From Paenibacillus sp. PastM-3 (GTDB lineage: Bacteria > Bacillota > Bacilli > Paenibacillales > Paenibacillaceae), in assembly GCF_029893965.1 (NCBI RefSeq), contig NZ_JARXXP010000002.1, forward strand, positions 558,001 to 622,000: DNA of 64,000 nt, given 5' to 3'. The translations under genes and the position numbers were made by a program. Below are positions 53,230-61,387 of the stretch, one piece after another. The notes beneath the pieces are model-generated. The model was not told the DNA's origin. It saw nothing but the letters and a program-made list of their open reading frames with translations, and searched no databases. Within the stretch, counting starts at the first letter, position 1; every line of letters begins with the position of its first letter.

Positions 53230-53422
53230 AGCTGGCCCTCAAGTAGAAATGGCTTTGCCGTCCTCAAAGACGGTATCCGTTTCTGCGGGAAAGGTAAGGA
53301 TAAAGTATGAGGCAACTTATACTTTCTTATCTTTTAAAAAAGGCATCAGCTTTTGCAATACCCAGCACTTTAGCGGCTTTAGACAGAAATAATCCGAACA
53401 TCATTGATGTACTGCCTCTGGA

Positions 53423-53449
53423 GGGAGATCCGCAAGGATCTCCCTTTTT
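53423..53449 (+). terminator. intrinsic plus-strand terminator without an assigned gene
   Basis: GGGAGATCC and GGATCTCCC form a 9-bp perfect stem with a GCAA tetraloop, followed by five T. The nearest plus-strand gene, yjzC, ends 338 nt upstream, so either its transcript is long or a small RNA ends here. Confidence 0.85.
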
Positions 53450-53502
53450 GCGTGCATTTAACGGTACCTCCGCCCGCCTCCCTGAACGCAGTAATTGTAC
53501 AC

Positions 53503-53529
53503 AAAAAAACCTCCGCAGCAGCGAAGGTC
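53503..53529 (-). terminator. intrinsic terminator of tRNA-Ser
   Basis: On the minus strand ACCTTCGC and GCGGAGGT form an 8-bp stem with a TGCT loop, followed by seven T. It lies 30 nt after the tRNA 3' end. Confidence 0.9.
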
Positions 53530-53558
53530 TGATTAGTAATATTATTAGAAAGCTGTGG

Positions 53559-53649
53559 TGGCGGAGAGGGTGGGATTCGAACCCACGCACGCTTTGACAC
53601 GCCTAACTGATTTCGAGTCAGCCCCCTTGGGCCTCTTGGGTACCTCTCC
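53559..53649 (-). tRNA. tRNA-Ser (anticodon CGA)
   Basis: The 91-nt gene has acceptor arms GGAGAGG and CCTCTCC, discriminator G and an encoded CCA end. The anticodon loop is CTCGAAA, giving anticodon CGA for the serine codon UCG. A long variable arm and the T arm GTGGGTTCGAATCCCAC complete a class II tRNA. An intrinsic terminator follows. Confidence 0.95.
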
Positions 53650-53692
53650 GCAGCAAGACCTATTGTATCATGGCGTATTTGCTTTTGCAAGC

Positions 53693-53917
53693 TTAAATAT
53701 TGTGCCCGTCCGATTCTGTTGAAGCACTCTTTGAGCGGAGTACTTTTTTGAGATTTTTCTCGAACTTGGCACGGGGAATCAGTACGCTGTGCTGGCAGCC
53801 GGTGCATTTTATGCGGATATCCATCCCCATCCGGATGATCTCCATTTCGTTCGTTCCGCAGGGATGGGGTTTTTTCATCAGCACAATATCCCCGAGTTCA
53901 AAGACCTTCCGTTCCAT
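53693..53917 (-). CDS. DUF951 family protein
   Basis: The 74-residue protein matches DUF951: FELGDIVLMKKPHPCGTNEMEIIRMGMDIRIKCTGC with conserved Cys in HPCG and CTGC, suggesting a small zinc-binding or SH3-like beta-barrel fold. It is widespread in Firmicutes beside yyaF/mscS genes near the origin; function is unknown. The ATG shares one base with the mechanosensitive channel stop (TGATG), so translation is coupled. Confidence 0.9.
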   Translation of the reverse strand: MERKVFELGDIVLMKKPHPCGTNEMEIIRMGMDIRIKCTGCQHSVLIPRAKFEKNLKKVLRSKSASTESDGHNI

Positions 53918-54945
53918 CAGTTATCCCCCTCTTCTCCCTCTTGGGCAGCTGCAATCTGCCTTCTCGGGATCGCTCCTGCCGTCTCACTGGCTTCCCTGGC
54001 TGTTTTTACAAGCTCAGCCTCTATTGCCGTTCTTGATGCCTGCTCTTCCTGCTCCAGGGCTTTACGCGCTGCCTCAGCCTCTTCCTGGGCTGTCTGCTTC
54101 TCCAGAGCCTGTTTGATATCGCTCTGAATCTGCCGCTGCGCAGCTTCCCGGGCATTAGGCTGGCAGTTGGCGGCTACACGAATCACAAACTCCGATGTGC
54201 TCATGGACTGAATACCGAGAATATTCGGGTAAGCGATAATGTTGTCGCTACGCTCCTCAATTCCCTGCAGTGCTTCACCTATCAGGGCAAGCGTATTTTC
54301 CAGCCCCCGCTCGATCTTCACCGGCACATCCACCACAGCCATCGCATTAGCCAAGGAATAGTTGGTTACATTGACAATTGAGCCGTTAGGAACAATATGA
54401 ACCTCACCTGTAAAGCTGAGCAGCCGGGTCGTTCTGAGTCCAATCATCTCTACGGTTCCTTTATAAGTACCAGTCTGGATCACATCGCCTACTGCAAACT
54501 GATCTTCAAAAATGATAAAGAAGCCGGTAATTACATCCTTGACCAAACTTTGCGCTCCAAACCCGATAGCCAGACCGACTACACCTGCACCGGCCAGCAG
54601 CGGGCCCAGATCAAAGTTGAATTCGGAAAGAATCAGCATAATCATGATAAAATTACAGATGACCGTGACCACATTTTTCAGAAGCCCGCCCACAGTAGAA
54701 AAGCGCCGGCTGTTCGCCAGCAGTCTGCTTCCTGTTACCTCTTTTTCCATTGAACGGTCAATGACTTTGTAGACTACTTTTATAATCAGCCGGGTCAAAA
54801 GAAAAATAGCCAGAATTCTGAGTCCCGAAAACAAAACATTCGCCCACATATCAGCATCCGTTAACCAGTTCCACACCTTATCCTTGAACCGGACAGCATC
54901 ATCCAAAGCACCAGATGCCGCAGATTCCAACAACCAGGTTTGCAT
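53917..54945 (-). CDS. small-conductance mechanosensitive channel, MscS family
   Basis: The 342-residue membrane protein has three helices in the first 150 residues. The pore-lining helix and following domain are recognisable in LAGAGVVGLAIGFGAQSLVKD (about 120-140, the Gly/Ala-rich TM3) and GVIQTGTYKG-type VIQTGTYKGTVEMIGLRTTRL of the beta domain. It opens under membrane tension to release solutes. The C-terminal 60 residues are an extra Glu/Ala/Lys-rich helical tail (EKQTAQEEAEAARKALEQEE) beyond the usual MscS end. A GGGAGGG site precedes the ATG. Confidence 0.92.
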   Translation of the reverse strand: MQTWLLESAASGALDDAVRFKDKVWNWLTDADMWANVLFSGLRILAIFLLTRLIIKVVYKVIDRSMEKEVTGSRLLANSRRFSTVGGLLKNVVTVICNFIMIMLILSEFNFDLGPLLAGAGVVGLAIGFGAQSLVKDVITGFFIIFEDQFAVGDVIQTGTYKGTVEMIGLRTTRLLSFTGEVHIVPNGSIVNVTNYSLANAMAVVDVPVKIERGLENTLALIGEALQGIEERSDNIIAYPNILGIQSMSTSEFVIRVAANCQPNAREAAQRQIQSDIKQALEKQTAQEEAEAARKALEQEEQASRTAIEAELVKTAREASETAGAIPRRQIAAAQEGEEGDN

Positions 54946-54961
54946 TCAGGTCCCTCCCTCT

Positions 54962-55219
54962 TTAATCATGTATCTCTATATACCCGTTTCCCTCTTCATT
55001 CCTGCCGAAAATTCCGCGGATTTCCACGTTCTGTCCAGCAATGATTTCTCTCACCCCTGCCAGATCCTCGCGAAAAAATTGAATCGACATCGCACAGCCT
55101 GCTGTAATTTCCTTTGGAGTCGGGAAGATATCAATTTCCATTTCCGCATACTCCAGCAGCATTTCTGCACGCAGTGCCTGCTGGGTTGAGTCAAACGCAA
55201 TCAGCAGCTCTTCCCCCAT
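54962..55219 (-). CDS. DUF3343 family protein
   Basis: The 85-residue protein begins MGEELLIAFDSTQQALRAEM and matches DUF3343, a small ferredoxin-like-fold family that resembles the C-terminal part of YedF/SirA-type sulfur or selenium carriers. The conserved Cys is in ITAGCAMSIQF (about residue 54), consistent with the putative Se/S carrier annotation. The start at 55219 lies 8 nt after AGGGAG; an ATG two codons earlier is too close and the open frame upstream is unsupported. It lies close to a cysteine desulfurase gene 1.3 kb away, an attractive but unproven link. Confidence 0.8.
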   Translation of the reverse strand: MGEELLIAFDSTQQALRAEMLLEYAEMEIDIFPTPKEITAGCAMSIQFFREDLAGVREIIAGQNVEIRGIFGRNEEGNGYIEIHD

Positions 55220-55410
55220 CTCCATCGCTCCCTCTGGTCTTAAGGTCCTATCTCTTGCACCTGTAGTATAAAAAGCTTTTTTCATCCATATACTAGGATC
55301 ATCAACACTCTCCTGCGGAATAGCGCCATAGCTTATCAGCAATCTTTGAAGTGGAATGAACATCCTGCTGGTATTTTCGTAGAAGCTCCGCCTGAAGAAA
55401 GGAAGGTTAT

Positions 55411-56019
55411 ATGAATTTATCTTCTAAAGCTGTACCGCTGCCAGAGCCGTCCTGCCTTAAAATATCACATGCTGATCCAAATATTTTTTCGGCCATAACT
55501 CACCGTCTGCTGTTTCACTTTTCACGTACCCGCCCGGATACCCCGATCGTTATTGTATGTGTCGGCACTGACCGCTCCACCGGTGATTCGCTGGGCCCTC
55601 TTGTGGGCACTGCTTTATCCCGCTTCCACAGTCCGTTATTCCATCTGTACGGAACTTTGGACGAGCCGGTGCACGCCGTTAATTTGGAGGAGACACTAAC
55701 GCTCATTTATAACAAGCATAATGATCCTTTTATTATCGGCATTGATGCCTGCCTGGGGCATTCAGCCAGCGTGGGCTGCATACAGGTCGTTGACGGTCCT
55801 CTGCGCCCTGGTGCCGGTGTCAACAAGCAGCTGCCTCCTGTCGGAGATATTCATTTAACCGGTATTGTCAATGTGGGCGGATTCATGGAATACTTTGTGC
55901 TTCAGAATACCCGCCTGAGCCTCGTCATGCGCTTATCGGACATCATTGCCGTCAGCCTCTACTCTGCCTTAAAACAATGGAACCTCCATGCTAAATCTGC
56001 TGCTGCGCTTGAGCAATAA
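55411..56019 (+). CDS. yyaC: YyaC-like DUF1256 sporulation protein
   Basis: The 202-residue protein matches DUF1256, with IVIVCVGTDRSTGDSLGPLVG at about residues 48-68, IGIDACLGHSASVGCIQV and GDIHLTGIVNVGGFMEYFVLQNTRLSLVM. The fold resembles the germination protease GPR and hydrogenase maturation proteases. In Bacillus subtilis yyaC is expressed in sporulation. It is a plus-strand gene that overlaps the end of the DUF4446 gene by 29 bases tail to tail. Its presence supports a spore-former. Confidence 0.92.
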   Translation: MNLSSKAVPLPEPSCLKISHADPNIFSAITHRLLFHFSRTRPDTPIVIVCVGTDRSTGDSLGPLVGTALSRFHSPLFHLYGTLDEPVHAVNLEETLTLIYNKHNDPFIIGIDACLGHSASVGCIQVVDGPLRPGAGVNKQLPPVGDIHLTGIVNVGGFMEYFVLQNTRLSLVMRLSDIIAVSLYSALKQWNLHAKSAAALEQ

Positions 56020-56491
56020 CTTCCTTCTCTTCCGGGGACAATGGATATTGCGATGACCCGTTCTCAAGCGGTTTGGCATAGATATAAGAATTCTCCCGGT
56101 TATGCAGACTTGTTAAGACTACACCGTTACTGCCGTCATCTATAATGGCTATGGAGAAGCTCAGGTCGCTTCCACGCTCACCAAAAGCGTTGTACCGCTT
56201 CACAGCCACTTTGGATTTCATGCCGTGCATTTTATTCTGGGCCGCTTCAATCAGCGTCTTATGTTCACGCTGTTCTTCATCCAGACGCTCACTTTGATTT
56301 TTCAGATCAATCAGCAGACTTTCCAAATCCTCAATACCATTACCGCCCATCATTGCCTCATACTTACGCCGCATCCTGCGGAGCCTGCTGCCTTGAACAA
56401 TCTGCATAATCAACAATATTAATATGATCATTACTGCAGCGAACATAACCAGAGAAATTTGTTCATTAATCATTTGATTCAGCTCTAACAT
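55991..56491 (-). CDS. DUF4446 family membrane-anchored protein
   Basis: The 166-residue protein has an N-terminal membrane helix (LVMFAAVMIILILLIMQIV, about 14-32), a coiled-coil segment (LLIDLKNQSERLDEEQREHK) and a C-terminal conserved region GVVLTSLHNRENSYIYAKPL of the DUF4446 family. Function is unknown. It is common next to parB in Firmicutes, and here it is 22 nt after the cysteine desulfurase gene. Confidence 0.88.
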   Translation of the reverse strand: MLELNQMINEQISLVMFAAVMIILILLIMQIVQGSRLRRMRRKYEAMMGGNGIEDLESLLIDLKNQSERLDEEQREHKTLIEAAQNKMHGMKSKVAVKRYNAFGERGSDLSFSIAIIDDGSNGVVLTSLHNRENSYIYAKPLENGSSQYPLSPEEKEVIAQAQQQI

Positions 56492-56512
56492 GTATGGACC
56501 ATCCTTTTGTAT

Positions 56513-57679
56513 TTATCTGCTGCTGCGGGACCGGCCGTATAGCTCCTCCATGGCATCCAGCATTCTTTTTATATCATGCTCAGTTGAACTGATGCCTACA
56601 CTTGCTCTGACAGCCCCGCTCTCCAGCGTGGCTACTGCTTTATGGGCTAACGGAGTACAGTGCATACCCGCCCTTACAGCAATGTTATACTCGCGGTCCA
56701 GCCGATGGGCAATGGCTGCTGATTCCTCACCGTCAATAGTAAACGAAACGATTCCGCTCCGCGGCGCTCCTATTCCAGGTCCAAGCAGCCTCAGCCCCGG
56801 AATTGCCGACAAACCCTCCATTAATTGCTGGGTCAGCAGCCATTCCTGCTTATGGATATGGTGGGTACCCAGCGCTTTGATTTTACGTACTCCGGCCAGC
56901 AGCCCGGCAATACCGACAGCATTCTGGGTTCCTGCCTCATAACGGTCAGGGCGGACCGTCGGCTGCTCACTGCTCTCGGACTGGCTGCCAGTTCCCCCAT
57001 GCATTAAAGGTTCCGGATTAAGCTCTGGGGAAATATACACCCCCCCTGTCCCTTGCGGACCAAGCAGGCCTTTATGCCCCGGAAAAGCAAGCATATCAAT
57101 ATTCATCTTCTGCACATCGATATCCAACGTTCCGGCACTCTGTGCTGCATCAACCAGAAAAACAGCCTTATGCGCCCTGACGATTTCTCCGATCTCACCA
57201 ACAGGGAGTATACTCCCCAGCAGGTTAGAACTATGGTTGCAGATTACCATCCTGGTATTTGGCCTAAACAGCCGTTCCAGTTCCACCAGATCAACCTGTC
57301 CTTCTTCATTCACACAAAGATAGTCCACCTGTATACCGATCGTCCGGCGAAGGTACTCCAGCGGACGTCGCACCGAATTATGTTCGGTCATCGTCGAGAT
57401 GACATGATCCCCTGCCTGAAGCGTTCCCTTTATGGCCAGATTCAGACCCATTGTCGTGTTATGAGTAAATGCGATATCCTGTGCATTTGATATCCCAAAC
57501 AGTTCAGCAAGCATACTACGTGCCCTCACAAGCACTCTACCCGTCCCTATGGCCAATGAGTGGTTGCCTCTGCCTGCATTTGCACCGGACTGTTCCAAGG
57601 CCTCCATCATCGCCGCAGCCACCTCTGGCGGCTTAGGCCAGGAGGTTGCCGCATGATCCAAATACAACAACGGTTCCAT
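56513..57679 (-). CDS. cysteine desulfurase family protein (class V aminotransferase)
   Basis: The 388-residue PLP enzyme has YLDHAATSWPKPPEV at the N-terminus, the cofactor-contact residues in LVDAAQSAGTLDID and the Schiff-base Lys in FPGHKGLLGPQGTGG (about residue 196). AGMHCTPLAHKA supplies the catalytic Cys loop near the C-terminus. Family members remove sulfur from cysteine to give alanine and a persulfide used in Fe-S clusters or thio-modification. It belongs to the group often found near parAB in Bacilli. GGGAGGTGGAG precedes the ATG. Confidence 0.92.
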   Translation of the reverse strand: MEPLLYLDHAATSWPKPPEVAAAMMEALEQSGANAGRGNHSLAIGTGRVLVRARSMLAELFGISNAQDIAFTHNTTMGLNLAIKGTLQAGDHVISTMTEHNSVRRPLEYLRRTIGIQVDYLCVNEEGQVDLVELERLFRPNTRMVICNHSSNLLGSILPVGEIGEIVRAHKAVFLVDAAQSAGTLDIDVQKMNIDMLAFPGHKGLLGPQGTGGVYISPELNPEPLMHGGTGSQSESSEQPTVRPDRYEAGTQNAVGIAGLLAGVRKIKALGTHHIHKQEWLLTQQLMEGLSAIPGLRLLGPGIGAPRSGIVSFTIDGEESAAIAHRLDREYNIAVRAGMHCTPLAHKAVATLESGAVRASVGISSTEHDIKRMLDAMEELYGRSRSSR

Positions 57680-57771
57680 TCTCCACCTCCCTTTTCAAGT
57701 GTAAAAAACATATCCCTCCATATCCGTGTTAGGGATACCTCAGGATATGTTTTCGCGTCTGCATATTCAAA

Positions 57772-58614
57772 TCAGTTCCCCAGCAGTTCCAACAGTCTTT
57801 CCAGGTCTTGGGCACTGTAGTAATTGATTTCGATCTTCCCTTTATCCTTACCCTGTTTGATCTTCACTGTGGTTTTAAATCTTTCACGCAATCCTTCTTC
57901 CACATTATCAATATATGGATCGCGTTTTAGAACTTTCGCTTTAACTCCTGCAGCCGGCTTACGGTCAAGGTTTTTAACTACCTCTTCAAGCTGTCTTACG
58001 CTCCACTGCTGCTCTACACACTGCTCAGCCAACTGTTTTACAATCTCAGGGTCTTTAAGCCCGACAATAGCCCGCGCATGTCCCATGGAAATTGTTCCAC
58101 GTGAAACATAATCCTTCACTTCCTCCGGCAAAGTCAGCAGCCGCAGAAAATTAGCAATATGCGATCTGGATTTCCCCACCTTAAGTGAGAGCTCTTCTTG
58201 AGTTAGTGAGAATTGATCCATCAGCCCCTGGTAAGCTACTGCAATCTCCATTGCATTGAGATTCTCTCGCTGGAGATTCTCAATCAGGGCAATTTCCATT
58301 ACCTGTTGATCACTCAAACTTCTTACAACAGCAGGAATGGTTGTTTTTCCGCAATACTGGGAAGCACGAAATCTTCGTTCCCCGGCTATAATTTCGTATC
58401 CCTTGAGTACGCTGCGGACAATAATCGGCTGAATCACTCCATGCTGTCTGATAGACTCTGCCAGTTCCTGAATTGCTTCTTCATTAAAGTCCTTACGCGG
58501 CTGATAAGGATTGGCCCGCAACTGGCCTAAAGGTATCTCTACAACCTTATCATCTTCATTAATAGATAAGGATGGAATCAGTGCATCTAGACCTTTCCCT
58601 AAACGCTTACTCAT
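57772..58614 (-). CDS. parB: chromosome partitioning protein ParB (Spo0J)
   Basis: The 280-residue CTPase binds parS and slides as a clamp to nucleate SMC loading and origin segregation. Motifs are the N-terminal CTP-binding region (LRANPYQPRKDFNEEAIQEL and GERRFRASQ), the HTH (TQEELSLKVGKSRSHIANFLRLL) and a C-terminal dimerisation domain. A parS site (58093-58108) lies inside the gene, as in Bacillus subtilis. The start at 58614 overlaps parA by eight bases. Confidence 0.97.
   Translation of the reverse strand: MSKRLGKGLDALIPSLSINEDDKVVEIPLGQLRANPYQPRKDFNEEAIQELAESIRQHGVIQPIIVRSVLKGYEIIAGERRFRASQYCGKTTIPAVVRSLSDQQVMEIALIENLQRENLNAMEIAVAYQGLMDQFSLTQEELSLKVGKSRSHIANFLRLLTLPEEVKDYVSRGTISMGHARAIVGLKDPEIVKQLAEQCVEQQWSVRQLEEVVKNLDRKPAAGVKAKVLKRDPYIDNVEEGLRERFKTTVKIKQGKDKGKIEINYYSAQDLERLLELLGN
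58093..58108. other. parS: parS centromere-like site within parB
   Basis: TGTTCCACGTGAAACA is identical to the parS site that lies in the Bacillus subtilis spo0J gene. ParB loads here and recruits SMC. Only this and the one at 60645 were seen in the window. Confidence 0.92.
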
Positions 58615-59368
58615 ATGAGATCACTTCCTTTGCCAACTCTAAATACACTTCCGCCCCCTTGGAGCGGGAATCATAAGTAATAATGGACTGTCCATGTGAA
58701 GGTGCTTCACTCAGACGGACATTACGCGGAATAATGGTTCGATATACCTTCTCCTGGAAGTACTTCTTAACCTCTTCAATGACCTGAATCCCCAGGTTAG
58801 TCCGTGCATCCAGCATAGTCAGCAGAACGCCTTCAATGCTTAAATGCGGATTAAGGTTTTTCTGCACCAGCCGAACCGTATTAAGCAACTGGCTTAGTCC
58901 TTCGAGTGCATAATACTCACATTGAATTGGAATGATTACCGAATCAGCCGCGGTCAGAGAGTTAATAGTCAAAATGCCGAGAGACGGCGGGCAGTCAATA
59001 ATGATGTAATCATAATTGTTTTTCACTAAGTTCAGCGCTTTTTTGAGCTTCAATTCCCGCGAAATCGTTGATACTAATTCGATTTCCGCGCCAGCCAGCT
59101 GGATGGTCGCCGGAATGATATGCAGCCCTTCTATTTGTGTGTGCAGGATCGTATCCTGCGGATTCACCTCATTAATGAGAATATCATAAATGCAATTCGC
59201 TACATCCGCTTTGTTGACGCCAACGCCGCTTGTAGTGTTGCCTTGCGGGTCAATATCGACAAGAAGCACTCTCTTCCCCAGAGTAGCCATACCGGCACCC
59301 AGGTTGACAGAGGTTGTCGTTTTTCCGACTCCGCCTTTTTGATTTGCTATGGCAATAATCTTGGACAC
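58607..59368 (-). CDS. parA: chromosome partitioning ATPase ParA (Soj)
   Basis: The 253-residue Walker-type ATPase has the deviant Walker A KGGVGKTTT (about residues 11-19), IDPQGN and VIIDCPPSLGIL (Walker B). With ParB it segregates origins, and in Bacillus subtilis Soj also controls DnaA. The start is GTG at 59368 because GAGGTGA lies 8 nt upstream. It overlaps parB by eight bases and is cotranscribed with it. Confidence 0.97.
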   Translation of the reverse strand: MSKIIAIANQKGGVGKTTTSVNLGAGMATLGKRVLLVDIDPQGNTTSGVGVNKADVANCIYDILINEVNPQDTILHTQIEGLHIIPATIQLAGAEIELVSTISRELKLKKALNLVKNNYDYIIIDCPPSLGILTINSLTAADSVIIPIQCEYYALEGLSQLLNTVRLVQKNLNPHLSIEGVLLTMLDARTNLGIQVIEEVKKYFQEKVYRTIIPRNVRLSEAPSHGQSIITYDSRSKGAEVYLELAKEVISYE

Positions 59369-59521
59369 TTATTTCACCTCGAATTGTTAGAAAGAATCAT
59401 CTTGTAGTTCGTGAAGTTATAACGTTTTGAACGGCATCAAAATTTGCGAGAAAATAGACAAATATACAAGTAGAAGTTCAAGTAATGGAATACAAGCGGT
59501 ACAACCCGCATACAGCCACAG

Positions 59522-59552
59522 AAAAGGCGGCCAATCACCTCAGGGCCGCCTT
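59522..59552 (-). terminator. intrinsic terminator of noc
   Basis: On the minus strand AGGCGGCC and GGCCGCCT form an 8-bp stem with an 11-nt loop, followed by a TTTTC tract. It lies 17 nt after the noc stop. Confidence 0.88.
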
Positions 59553-59568
59553 CAGCTTTTGAAACAAT

Positions 59569-60387
59569 TTATCGTTTAGGGATCTGAATCACAATCTCAT
59601 AATGGTCGCCGCGATCATTTTCCGAGGTCTTAATCTCCATTCCTGAGCCTGTTACCATATCAATGGATTGACGAATTGTATTAAGAGCGAGACGAACATC
59701 CTTGGTGTAGGAAACCCGTTTTGATTTTTTGGCAGTCTGGCTAAGTGCCTTATAGAAGGCAATACGTGCTTCTGTCTGCTTAACATTCAGTTCCTTGGAG
59801 ATGATCTCTGCTAGTACCTTCAGCTGCATCTCAACACTATCCAGAGAAAGCAAGGAACGGGCATGCCGCTCGGTGATTTGGCGCTCCATCAGCGCTGTCT
59901 TCACTTCTTCCGGCAGCTGCAGTAGGCGGATCTTGTTAGCGATGGTGGACTGGCTTTTGCCTAAACGCTGGGCTAGGCTTTCCTGGGTCAGCTGATGAAG
60001 ATCAATCAATTTTTGATAGGCGATTGCTTCCTCAATAGATGTCAGACCCTCACGCTGTAAATTTTCGATTAGAGCGATTGAGGCAGCCTGGGAATCATTG
60101 AACTCACGGACAATGGCAGGCACGGTATCCAGACCTAGCTTCTTAACCGCACGCCAACGCCGTTCTCCGGCAATAATCTCATATTGCGAGTCACGTACGC
60201 GAACAACAATCGGTTGAATGACTCCGTGGGTTTTGATGGTCTGACAGAGCTCGTCTATCTTCTCGTCATCAAAAATGGTCCGGGGCTGATAAGGACTGCT
60301 GATAACCTCATGAACCGGGATTTGTTTGACCTCTTCTCCGCTGCTCCGCTCGCTAAATCCAAAAAGCTTGGTGAATTGTTCTTTCAT
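59569..60387 (-). CDS. noc: nucleoid occlusion protein Noc
   Basis: The 272-residue ParB-family CTPase binds NBS sites and the membrane to block division over the nucleoid. It resembles Bacillus Noc: VISSPYQPRTIFDDEKIDEL, IQPIVVRVRDS and the HTH LTQESLAQRLGKSQSTIANK. The start at 60387 (MKEQFTKLFGFSE) aligns with Bacillus Noc and its membrane-binding amphipathic N-terminus; upstream codons at 60402 and 60396 sit too close to the AGGTGG site. It lies between rsmG and parA, the standard position. No NBS site was seen in the window. Confidence 0.95.
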   Translation of the reverse strand: MKEQFTKLFGFSERSSGEEVKQIPVHEVISSPYQPRTIFDDEKIDELCQTIKTHGVIQPIVVRVRDSQYEIIAGERRWRAVKKLGLDTVPAIVREFNDSQAASIALIENLQREGLTSIEEAIAYQKLIDLHQLTQESLAQRLGKSQSTIANKIRLLQLPEEVKTALMERQITERHARSLLSLDSVEMQLKVLAEIISKELNVKQTEARIAFYKALSQTAKKSKRVSYTKDVRLALNTIRQSIDMVTGSGMEIKTSENDRGDHYEIVIQIPKR

Positions 60388-60582
60388 TCCGTTCATAACC
60401 ACCTAGTTTCATTATATTACGATCCTCTTAACCTAGCCTGGCAAAAAAGCTCATCGTACAACCTACTCTAAAAATGGATACTATATCATTCTATCACTTT
60501 TCCTCAGATAATCCTATTCTCCATAAAGACCTATTTTTCCTGCCTTTTATAACAATTGAAATATGATACGGCATAGTGTGCA

Positions 60583-60611
60583 AAATAAAAAGCCCTTAGC
60601 AACTAAGGACT
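60583..60611 (-). terminator. intrinsic terminator of rsmG
   Basis: On the minus strand AGTCCTTAG and CTAAGGGCT form a 9-bp stem (one G-U pair) with a TTG loop, followed by TTTTATTTT. It lies 50 nt after the rsmG stop. Confidence 0.85.
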
Positions 60612-60644
60612 CCTTATTAAGCAAGCTATTCAACTGGATAAAAA

Positions 60645-60660
60645 TGTTTCACGTGAAACA
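60645..60660. other. parS: parS site between noc and rsmG
   Basis: TGTTTCACGTGAAACA is a perfect 16-bp palindromic parS. It lies between the rsmG stop and its terminator. Origin-proximal parS clustering agrees with the gene order. Confidence 0.95.
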
Positions 60661-60661
60661 A

Positions 60662-61384
60662 TTAAATGAGTGGTGCTTTCGCTGGCATTCCTGCTTTACG
60701 GGGATACTTGGCGGGTGTAGCACCTGTCTTGCGGATCATAACGATATGGCGCGCCGATTCTTCTATCGGCAGGCTGAACGATTCAACCTTCTTGAGCTCA
60801 GCACGCAATTCCTTGAGACTGCGTCCTGCTTCATTTAATTCCTCAGCCGGGTCATTCCCCTTCATTGCCGCGAAAATTCCATCCTTCCGGGTAAACGGAA
60901 GGCAAAATTCATTGAGTAGTGATAAGCGGGCAACCGCACGTGCAGTAACTACATCATAAGCATCGCGGTGAACGAACTGTCTGGCGACATCCTCCGCCCG
61001 GCCATGAATCAGCTGCACTCCGCTAAGTTCCAGCGTGTCACAGATATGCTGGAGGAAGGAAATTCTTTTGCTCAGTGAATCAACGATTGTCAGCTTAATA
61101 TGCGGAAAGCATATTTTTAGCGGAATACCGGGAAAGCCTGCACCTGATCCGATATCCGCCAGACTATTGACTTGAGTCAGATCAACATAAAAGGCAAGGG
61201 AAAGCGAGTCATAAAAATGCTTGGTATAAACCTGATCCCGTTCCGTAATGCCAGTCAGATTCATCTTCTCATTCCAGGAGACGAGCTCCTGATAATAAAG
61301 CGCAAACTGCTCCAGCTGCCGGGAAGAAAGCTCAATGCCCTTCTCCTGCAATAGAGCAACAAACTGTGATGTTGTGCTGTCCAT
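60662..61384 (-). CDS. rsmG: 16S rRNA (guanine(527)-N7)-methyltransferase RsmG
   Basis: The 240-residue SAM enzyme methylates N7 of G527 in 16S rRNA; loss gives low-level streptomycin resistance in Bacillus subtilis. The SAM motif is LADIGSGAGFPGIPLKI (about residues 72-88), followed by IVDSLSKRISFL and VVTARAVARL. It lies 3 nt after mnmG and is cotranscribed with it, as in most bacteria. Confidence 0.97.
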   Translation of the reverse strand: MDSTTSQFVALLQEKGIELSSRQLEQFALYYQELVSWNEKMNLTGITERDQVYTKHFYDSLSLAFYVDLTQVNSLADIGSGAGFPGIPLKICFPHIKLTIVDSLSKRISFLQHICDTLELSGVQLIHGRAEDVARQFVHRDAYDVVTARAVARLSLLNEFCLPFTRKDGIFAAMKGNDPAEELNEAGRSLKELRAELKKVESFSLPIEESARHIVMIRKTGATPAKYPRKAGMPAKAPLI

Positions 61385-61387
61385 AAA

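Noticed and set aside
53307..53597. 96-codon plus-strand open frame
   Set aside because: It runs through a strong plus-strand terminator and into the tRNA-Ser gene, so it cannot be a normal coding gene.
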